Shown here: positions 1 through 4,694 of the stretch, piece by piece
Numbering within the stretch: the stretch's first letter is position 1
How the letters are laid out: every line of letters starts with the position of its first letter
Assembly: GCA_030609125.1 (NCBI GenBank)
Contig: JAUWCW010000092.1
Location: 1-7,349, forward strand
Direction of reading: 5' to 3'
Origin: Candidatus Rokuibacteriota bacterium
GTDB lineage: Bacteria > JAUVQV01
DNA: 7,349 bases
The notes under the pieces: model-generated
Database searches by the model: none
What the model saw: the letters and a program-made list of their open reading frames with translations, nothing else
What the model was told of the DNA's origin: nothing
Translations under genes and position numbers: made by a program

Positions 1-527
1 ACCGCCAGGTACCACCGTCCCCCGGGGGAGATGCCGGCCTTATCCCAGAGCCCCATCTCCTTCCTGTGGGTCCCCGAGTCGTCACCACGGGAAACGAACG
101 GCGCCCGGCTGGAAGCGATGGCGCCAAGCGCCTTCGCCGCCTCCTCCAGGCCCTTCACGCCGGCCGGGTCCGGTGCCGGACCGAGGATGATGAAGTCGTT
201 GTACATGACCACCCGCCGGTTGACGCCATGTCCGTCCCTCACAAACTCCTCCTCCGCCTCCCTGGCATGGACGAGCACCGCATCGACATCTCCGTTGCGT
301 CCCAGGGCCAGCGCCTTTCCGGTCCCCACGGCAATGACGTCCACCTTGACGCCGTACTTCTCCTCGAAGGGAGGATGAAGGGCCTCAAGGAGCCCCGAGT
401 TGTCCGTGCTCGTGGTCGTCGCCAGCCGAAGCCGCCCGCCCCCGGACACCTCACCGGGAAGACACATCACGGGGAGAACAAGCAACAGCACAAGGGCGGG
501 AATGATGTTCTTTTTTCGATCCTTCAT
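1..527 (-). CDS. tupA: Tungstate-binding periplasmic protein TupA, partial (C-terminus beyond window)
   Basis: Periplasmic binding component of the tungstate ABC importer; it captures tungstate and delivers it to the TupB/TupC complex. The reading frame is open to the window edge, giving 175 N-terminal residues of a protein usually near 270. Residues 1-29 form a signal peptide: basic MKDRKK, then a Leu/Val-rich core. The Cys at 22 lacks a good lipobox, so a soluble form is more likely than a lipoprotein. The mature start carries the family hallmark ATTTSTDNSGLL (36-47). It is followed by VGTGKAL (67-73), a DAVLVHAR segment (82-89), YNDFIILGP (109-117) and FVSRGDDSGTH (144-154), the anion-binding stretches typical of TupA. 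The ATG at 527 is the only sensible start. It lies 29 nt after the tupC stop, with no strong Shine-Dalgarno, so it is probably translated as the last gene of the tupBCA message. The family call is firm; tungstate rather than molybdate specificity is inferred from TupA-type motifs. Confidence 0.93.
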   Translation of the reverse strand, partial: MKDRKKNIIPALVLLLVLPVMCLPGEVSGGGRLRLATTTSTDNSGLLEALHPPFEEKYGVKVDVIAVGTGKALALGRNGDVDAVLVHAREAEEEFVRDGHGVNRRVVMYNDFIILGPAPDPAGVKGLEEAAKALGAIASSRAPFVSRGDDSGTHRKEMGLWDKAGISPGGRWYLA

Positions 528-556
528 GGGTTGTCGGGGAGGGTTCCAGGTGTTGG

Positions 557-1567
557 TCAAAGAAGCCTGCAGGCGTCGGGGGCGATGTCCAGATAGACCT
601 TTTCTCCCAGGGCAAGGCCTTCCCTCTCGACGACCCCGCGGGAGACAAGCAGAGTGAAGCGCTCCCCGGCATCGACCTCTACCCGCACTCCGCCGTTCTC
701 CACTGTCAGGGCAGCCACCTTCCCCTCGAAACGGTTGGCGCACTCCCCCGCCGGGTCCCTCGAGAGCACGATTCCCTCCTCCTCCACGCCCACGCAGGAC
801 ACCCCTTCCCCCGCGCTCTTGCCGAGGCTGAAGACTGCGCGGCCCGTGTCAAAACGCGGCGTCCCCCCTCTCTCGACGATCCGGCCGCGAAAGAAGTTTC
901 TCACGGGAGCGGTCGTGATTCTCCCTTCGCTGATAAAGAGCCTCTTCTCCGCGAGGCGCCCGGCCTGGGCGAGGTCGTGCGTGCTGAAGATGATCGTCCG
1001 GTTCTCCGCTGCAAGACCGAGAATCACCTCCTCCAGGAGCCGCACGCTGGACGCATCGATGTTGGCCGTGGGCTCGTCGAAAAGGATGACCTTCGGGTTC
1101 ACCGCCAGCGCTCTCGCCACGGCCACCCGCTGGATCTCCCCTCCCGACAGCTCTTCTGCACGCCTCTCGCCGAAGCCGCCGAGACCGACCATGGCGAGGG
1201 CCTTTTCGGCTTTTCCGGCCCTCTCGCCTCGCGGGACCCCTCTTATTTTCATTCCAAAGCTCACATTAGAAGCCACCGTACCGCGGAAGAGGTACGGACT
1301 CTGGTGCACCAGGGTCACCTCCCGCCTCATCTTCCTCCTCCAGCCCGAATCGCCGGTCATCCGCCCCCCGTAGGAGACGCTGCCGCCGCTGGGCACGGCC
1401 AGGCCGGCCAGGAGGTTCAGGAGGACGCTCTTGCCCGCTCCGTTGGGACCGACCAGCGCGTGGACCCGTCCCCCCTCCAGTTCGAGACTGGGGACGTGCA
1501 GCACTCTCCTGCCCCCCAATTCGAGGCTCACCTCCTCCAACCGGTACAGCACCCTCTCCCGCTTCAT
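557..1567 (-). CDS. tupC: Tungstate ABC transporter ATP-binding protein TupC
   Basis: Cytoplasmic ATPase that powers tungstate import through TupB. The 336-residue protein shows a complete ABC domain: Walker A GPNGAGKS (40-47), Q-loop around Q89, signature LSGGEIQRVAVARAL (140-154), Walker B VILFDEP (160-166) and the switch His of FSTHD (H197). Residues from about 225 to 336 form a C-terminal extension with a TOBE/Mop-like segment (ANRFEGKV... to the end), as in oxyanion importers; such domains often bind molybdate or tungstate and may give feedback inhibition. The ATG at 1567 overlaps the tupB stop by 4 nt (ATGA), so the two are translationally coupled; tupA follows after 29 nt. The ATPase call is certain. 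The Tup assignment rests on its position between TupB and TupA and on the length of the C-terminal domain. Confidence 0.93.
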   Translation of the reverse strand: MKRERVLYRLEEVSLELGGRRVLHVPSLELEGGRVHALVGPNGAGKSVLLNLLAGLAVPSGGSVSYGGRMTGDSGWRRKMRREVTLVHQSPYLFRGTVASNVSFGMKIRGVPRGERAGKAEKALAMVGLGGFGERRAEELSGGEIQRVAVARALAVNPKVILFDEPTANIDASSVRLLEEVILGLAAENRTIIFSTHDLAQAGRLAEKRLFISEGRITTAPVRNFFRGRIVERGGTPRFDTGRAVFSLGKSAGEGVSCVGVEEEGIVLSRDPAGECANRFEGKVAALTVENGGVRVEVDAGERFTLLVSRGVVEREGLALGEKVYLDIAPDACRLL

Positions 1568-2256
1568 CGCACGGCAGCCCCCATGACCCGAACCCCCACG
1601 TTTACGCCCAGGGCAAGCAGAATGAGAACGATCCCGAGTCCCATGCCGAGACCGAATTCTCCACGGCTTGTTTCCAGGGCGATGGCGGTGGACATGGTTC
1701 TGGTGTAGTGGGCGATGTTGCCGCCCACCATCACCGCCGACCCGACCTCCGTGACGACTCTGCCGAACCCCGCCGCCACGGCGGCGAGGAGAACGTATCT
1801 GCCCTCCACGAGAACAACCACGGCCGCCTGCAGCGGGCCCGCCCCGAGGGTCCTGGCGGTCTCGACCGCCCTCGGATCCAGGGCCCTCAGACCCGCTATG
1901 GCCATGGCCGTTACGATGGGCAGGGCCAGAATGAACTCACCCGCCACGATGGCCCCGGGGGTGTGGAGAAGCCCGAGAAAACCCAGGGGTCCGCGACGCG
2001 AGAGAAAGGCGTAGACAAGAAGCCCCACGGCCACGGTGGGAAGGGCCATGAGTGTGTTGAAGACCGTCACAATCAGTTCCCGCCCCGCGAATCTGCGCGA
2101 AGCGACAACTGCCGCCACGGGAAAGCCCACGGCCGCCGCGAGCACGGTGGCGGTCAGCGAGACACCCAGCGTGAGCCCGACGATTTCCCAGAACTCATGG
2201 TCGAAGCCGAGAATGAGTGCCAGGGCCGATCTCAAGCCGTCCAGAAGAAACTGCAT
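1564..2256 (-). CDS. tupB: Tungstate ABC transporter permease TupB
   Basis: Inner-membrane channel subunit of the tungstate importer. From the ATG at 2256 the product is 230 residues, the usual TupB size, with about five hydrophobic segments (about 25-50, 62-84, 100-122, 145-165 and 203-228). The cytoplasmic EAA loop that docks on the ATPase is visible as DPRAVETARTLGAG (127-140). The block EVGSAVMVGGNI (170-181), followed by the TRTMSTAIALETSRGEFG region (185-202), is characteristic of TupB-type permeases. The frame stays open upstream to 2358, but that extension would run through the terminator hairpin and poly-U of the leader and encodes no membrane segment. The start at 2256 has a purine-rich GAAGAAGG about 8 nt before it, so I chose it. 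First gene of tupBCA; its stop overlaps the tupC start. Expression is probably set by the upstream riboswitch-like leader. Confidence 0.92.
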   Translation of the reverse strand: MQFLLDGLRSALALILGFDHEFWEIVGLTLGVSLTATVLAAAVGFPVAAVVASRRFAGRELIVTVFNTLMALPTVAVGLLVYAFLSRRGPLGFLGLLHTPGAIVAGEFILALPIVTAMAIAGLRALDPRAVETARTLGAGPLQAAVVVLVEGRYVLLAAVAAGFGRVVTEVGSAVMVGGNIAHYTRTMSTAIALETSRGEFGLGMGLGIVLILLALGVNVGVRVMGAAVR

Positions 2257-2312
2257 CGTCTGCCTTCTTCCGCCCTCGGTCGCTGCAGGGATCAAGGCCC
2301 GGAAAGGCAGGC

Positions 2313-2340
2313 AAAAAAAGAAGCACCCGTGCGGATGCCT
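2313..2340 (-). terminator. Intrinsic terminator in the tup leader (riboswitch expression platform)
   Basis: On the minus strand the RNA reads AGGCAUCC-GCAC-GGGUGCUU: an 8-bp stem (2333-2340 with 2321-2328, including G-U pairs) and a 4-nt loop. It is followed after one C by seven U residues (2313-2319). It lies between the promoter and tupB, 57 nt before the tupB ATG, so it is an attenuator and not an end-of-operon terminator. Its loop plus the first three bases of its 3' arm (GCACGGG, 2326-2332) are perfectly complementary to CCCGUGC in the aptamer region (2359-2365), giving a mutually exclusive antiterminator. Confidence 0.82.
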
Positions 2341-2345
2341 CTGCG

Positions 2346-2444
2346 ATCTCCTTTCCAAGCACGGGAGGCGACACCGTTTCCAGCGTCACCCTTTGGCTTT
2401 CTTCCCTGGGTCTGTCGGTCCTTTAGGAACGAAAGCTCGGAGAC
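2346..2444 (-). ncRNA. Candidate Moco/Tuco-type (molybdenum/tungsten cofactor) riboswitch aptamer
   Basis: Structured leader RNA of tupBCA, read on the minus strand. A closing stem pairs GUCUCC (2439-2444) with GGAGAU (2346-2351). Inside it, a long arm pairs GCUUUC (2431-2436) with GAAAGC (2396-2401) and, across one bulged base, UUCC (2426-2429) with GGAA (2402-2405). A second hairpin, GACGCUG-GAAA-CGGUGUC (2370-2387), has a 7-bp stem capped by a GNRA tetraloop. It is followed directly by GCCUCCC and, after a few bases, GGAAAGGAG. The CUCCGAGC start, GNRA hairpin and GCCUCCC...GGAAAGGAG end match my recollection of the Moco RNA motif, and the downstream gene is the transport system for a metal of that cofactor. 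Ligand binding would hold the closing stem, leave the terminator free to form and stop transcription of the importer. The structure is read directly; the family name and ligand are inferred. An unrelated tungstate-responsive leader is the alternative. Confidence 0.7.
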
Positions 2445-2450
2445 ATCCCT

Positions 2451-2479
2451 CTTGTAGCAACAGCGAAGGGCGATGTCAA
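2451..2479 (-). promoter_or_regulatory. Sigma-70 type promoter of tupBCA
   Basis: On the minus strand, a perfect -35 TTGACA (2474-2479) is separated by 17 nt from -10 TACAAG (2451-2456, four of six consensus bases). Transcription would start near 2443-2446, at the first bases of the riboswitch closing stem, so the promoter and RNA fit each other closely. Confidence 0.72.
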
Positions 2480-2552
2480 GGCGCTTTTCCCGGGCGCCTT
2501 TCTCGTGCGCGATGCCCGTCGGAATCCCCTGCGCGGCACCTCTAAAAGGATG

Positions 2553-2599
2553 TTGCAAATGCACACCGAATTCCTTTAAGGTAATGTTGACTACTTAAA
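2553..2599 (+). promoter_or_regulatory. Weak candidate promoter and operator before the arsenosugar genes
   Basis: On the plus strand TTGCAA (2553-2558) and TTAAGG (2576-2581) are 17 nt apart, a poor match at -10. An inverted repeat TTTAAG (2575-2580) / CTTAAA (2594-2599), with 13 nt between arms, overlaps that -10 and would suit a dimeric repressor. I see no certain match to a known ArsR site. The rest of 2480-2630 has no other signal I can name. Confidence 0.28.
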
Positions 2600-2630
2600 A
2601 GCTGAACCGCCACCGGCACGGGAGGAGCAG

Positions 2631-2963
2631 ATGGAATCCTATTATGACCCCAAGGATCTTGGACGCTTTCAGGAGATAGGCAAAGAGGCTCCGGAGCTGG
2701 CCCGGAAGTTTTTTGACTACTACGGAGCCGTCTTCGCGGAGGGGGAACTGACGGAGAGGGAAAAGTCCCTCATCGCCCTCGCCGTCGCCCACGCCATCCA
2801 GTGTCCCTACTGCATCGACGCCTATGCACAGGCATGTCTCGAGAAAGGGAGCAACCCGGCCGAGATGACCGAGGCGGTACACGTCGCCACCGCCATCAGG
2901 GGCGGCGCCTCCCTGGTTCACGGCATTCAGATGCGCAAGGCCGTGGAGAAGCTCTCCCTCTGA
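2631..2963 (+). CDS. Arsenosugar biosynthesis-associated peroxidase-like protein (AhpD/CMD family)
   Basis: Small helical protein of 110 residues in the carboxymuconolactone decarboxylase/AhpD superfamily, whose redox members use a CxxC pair to reduce peroxides or partner proteins. The core is EREKSLIALAVAHA (42-55), then QCPYC with C58 and C61, then EMTEAVHVATAIRGGASLVHG (78-98). Classical AhpD has a His four residues after the second Cys; here it is Tyr65, so the classical proton relay is incomplete. The combination of CPYCIDAYA, an AVHVATAIRGGA block and a directly following arsS is what I recognise as the arsenosugar-associated subgroup; the true substrate is unknown to me. The start is well defined: ATG at 2631 with GGAGG at 2621-2625, five nt before it. 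It is 46 nt upstream of arsS in the same direction, so co-transcription is very likely. A thioredoxin-like partner role for ArsS or its product is a guess. Confidence 0.85.
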   Translation: MESYYDPKDLGRFQEIGKEAPELARKFFDYYGAVFAEGELTEREKSLIALAVAHAIQCPYCIDAYAQACLEKGSNPAEMTEAVHVATAIRGGASLVHGIQMRKAVEKLSL

Positions 2964-3009
2964 GGGAAAGACAGGGGTCTTCCGGCACAACTTGTCACGC
3001 GGGAGAAAC

Positions 3010-3963
3010 GTGGAATCATTTTCCGCCACACTCGAAGGGCACGGCCTGACGCTCCGCCGGGACAGAACCGCCACGCTCCAGGTGAACGTCGGCCTCCTCT
3101 GCAACCAGACCTGCCGCCACTGCCATCTCGATGCCGGGCCGGGACGCACGGAGTCCATGTCCCGGCGCACCGTCGACGAGGTCGTCGCCTATGCCGGCCG
3201 CTGCGGCTTCGATTGCGTCGACATCACCGGCGGCGCTCCCGAGCTCCTACCCGATCTCGACCGTCTCATGGAGGGGATGGCGCCGCTTTGCCGGAAGCTC
3301 ATGCTGCGAACCAACCTCACCGCCCTCGAGGGCCCCGATCTTGAGGCGCTCATCGACCGGTGCCGCCGGCTGGGCGTGACCCTCGTCGCCTCCTTCCCCT
3401 CCCTCAGCGCAAACCAGGCCGACGCACAACGGGGCAGGGGCGTCTGGGAAAAGAGCGTGCGGATGCTCAGAACCCTGAACCGGACCGGGTACGGCCGGAA
3501 CGACACCGGGCTCGAGCTCAATCTCGTGGTCAACCCCGCCGGCGCCTTCATGCCTCCCGGGCAGTGCGGGCTCGAGGCACGCTACCGGCGCGACCTTCTG
3601 CGCCGCTGGGGGATAAGCTTCACCAGCCTCTACTCCTTCGCCAACGTTCCTCTCGGGAGATTCAGGCGCTGGCTGCTCAGCTCCGGGAACTACGACCAGT
3701 ACCTGGAAAAGCTGTCCGGAAGCTTCAACCCGGACACAATTTCGAGTCTGATGTGCCGGAGCCTGGTCTCTGTTTCCTGGGAGGGTCTTCTCTACGACTG
3801 CGATTTCAACCAGGCCGCCGGCCTGAGCTACGGCGGCTCACCAACCCACGTCACCAGTCAATCCGCGGCTCCCCCGGCCGGAAAACCCGTGGCGGTGGGC
3901 GACCACTGCTACGCCTGCACCGCCGGAACCGGCTTCACCTGAGGCGGCTCCCTCGCCGCCTAG
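3010..3963 (+). CDS. arsS: Arsenosugar biosynthesis radical SAM (seleno)protein ArsS, UGA recoded as Sec
   Basis: Radical S-adenosylmethionine enzyme; characterised ArsS attaches the 5'-deoxyadenosyl group of SAM to dimethylated arsenic made by ArsM, an early arsenosugar step. I use the GTG at 3010, four nt after GGGAG (3001-3005); a TTG at 3001 minus 9 (2992) is in frame but lacks a close ribosome site. The family opening TLQVNVGLLCNQTCRHC carries the iron-sulfur motif CxxxCxxC (C31, C35, C38), followed by HLDAGPGRTE. The C-terminal Cys-rich domain has MCRSLVSVSWEGLLYDCDFNQ (C249, C264) and HCYACTAGTGFT (C300, C303). The frame then meets UGA at 3940-3942. Reading through gives U-GGSLAA and UAG, which restores the conserved end C-T-A-G-x-G-x-x-[C/U]-G-G seen in ArsS proteins; some family members are selenoproteins. 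I therefore annotate 317 residues with Sec at 311. If UGA is a plain stop, the gene ends at 3942 and lacks the final motif residue. Confidence 0.87.
3940..3942 (+). other. In-frame UGA proposed to encode selenocysteine in ArsS (Sec311)
   Basis: UGA falls at the exact position of the last conserved Cys in the ArsS C-terminal motif: CYACTAGTGFT-U-GGSLAA. The next stop in frame is UAG at 3961-3963. Conserved residues (GG, then small and Leu) resume after UGA, which is not expected for an untranslated region. Family precedent for Sec in ArsS is from general knowledge; recoding here is inferred. Confidence 0.78.
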
Positions 3964-3972
3964 GCAGGCGGC
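3942..3972 (+). promoter_or_regulatory. Candidate bacterial SECIS hairpins behind the ArsS UGA
   Basis: Two alternative GC-rich hairpins share one strand. The first pairs AGGCGGC (3942-3948) with GCCGCCT (3955-3961) around a 6-nt loop and starts at the UGA itself. The second pairs GCCGCCT (3955-3961) with AGGCGGC (3966-3972) around an AGGC loop and begins 12 nt after the UGA, close to the spacing of the E. coli fdhF element; its loop has the AGG also seen there, but no bulged U. Neither has a U-tract, so neither is a standard terminator. Which one, if any, binds SelB cannot be told by eye. Confidence 0.45.
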
Positions 3973-3990
3973 ACGTCTCGGCGCCGACGA

Positions 3991-4686
3991 TCAACGTTCC
4001 CCCGTCAGCCTCCCGTACCACCCCCGCAGCCTCTCGGGGCTCACTCCCAGCACGTAGGCCCAGGTGACAAATACATTGAGGAGTGTATTCCTCAGCGGTC
4101 CCACCTCGCGCCAGCGCCGTGAGGAGGTGGTTACCGGCGGCTCCAGGAGAGCGATCCTCCCCCGTTTGCGAAGACGCCTGATGAGTTCGTAGTCCTCCAT
4201 GAGGGGCTGTTCGGGATACCCGCCGACCTCGCGGAAGGTCCCGGTCCTCGCGAAAATGGCCTGATCCCCGAAAACGATGCCCATTCGCGCGGACCGGAAA
4301 TTGGCCGTCATGGTGATGAATCGGAAGAACGGCGTGTCTTCATCCAGTGCAAAGCTGAAGGCCCCCCCCGCCGTTTCCTCATCCTCCAGGGCCCGTTCGA
4401 CGAGCCCGTCGAACCCTTCCGGAAGCCGGGAGTCGGCGTGGAGAAAGAGTATGGCCTCCCCTCCGGCCCGGGCGGCTCCCGCGTTCATCTGCCGGGCCCT
4501 CCCCCTCCCGGAGGCGACCGTCACCGCCCCGGCGGCCCGGGCGGCATCCACCGTTCCGTCTTCGCTGCCGCCGTCGGAGACGATGACCTCCACGCCCTTT
4601 CTCCTGCGGAGGTCACCGACAAGACTCTTGATCCGCTCCTGCTCGTTCAGTGTCGGGATGACGACAGTCAGCCGTATGCCGTCCAC
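3991..4686 (-). CDS. Family 2 glycosyltransferase, arsenosugar biosynthesis type (TIGR04283-like)
   Basis: GT-A fold glycosyltransferase of 231 residues that would move a sugar from a nucleotide-sugar donor to an unknown acceptor. The nucleotide-binding start LTVVIPTLNEQERI (6-19) is followed by SDGGSEDGT (37-45). Next come GRARQMNAGA (62-71), FLHADSRLP (81-89, the DxD-equivalent region), GDQAIFAR (140-147), PLMEDYEL (161-168, probable catalytic ED) and TSSRRW (187-192). This series is what I recognise as the TIGR04283 subgroup, which is named for its frequent association with arsenosugar genes; no reaction is proven that I know of. The hydrophobic C-terminal part (about 200-216) may touch the membrane. 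The start is GTG at 4686, 8 nt after the stop of the oxidoreductase gene, with no strong ribosome site, which fits translational coupling. It converges on arsS, with 27 nt between the two reading frames once Sec is included. Confidence 0.88.
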   Translation of the reverse strand: MDGIRLTVVIPTLNEQERIKSLVGDLRRRKGVEVIVSDGGSEDGTVDAARAAGAVTVASGRGRARQMNAGAARAGGEAILFLHADSRLPEGFDGLVERALEDEETAGGAFSFALDEDTPFFRFITMTANFRSARMGIVFGDQAIFARTGTFREVGGYPEQPLMEDYELIRRLRKRGRIALLEPPVTTSSRRWREVGPLRNTLLNVFVTWAYVLGVSPERLRGWYGRLTGER

Positions 4687-4694
4687 CGCGCCCG

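Noticed and set aside
2257-2358. N-terminal extension of TupB from a start at 2358
   Set aside because: It would translate the terminator hairpin and U-tract, adds no membrane segment, and a better-placed ribosome site precedes 2256.
977-2457. Plus-strand open frames opposite tupC and tupB
   Set aside because: The composition is Arg/Gly/His/Pro-rich with no domain, and the minus strand carries unmistakable ABC transporter genes.
2535-2557. GGCAC ... TTGCA as a sigma-54 promoter
   Set aside because: The two elements are about 20 nt apart from GG to G-C; the required distance is about 12, so the spacing is wrong.
2992-3009. TTG at 2992 as the ArsS start
   Set aside because: The nearest purine run (AGGGG) is about 15 nt away, while GTG at 3010 has GGGAG four nt upstream and gives the usual family N-terminus. 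It remains possible.
3942-3972. The GC hairpins after arsS as an ordinary rho-independent terminator
   Set aside because: No U-tract follows either hairpin; the placement right behind a recoded UGA makes a SECIS role at least as likely.
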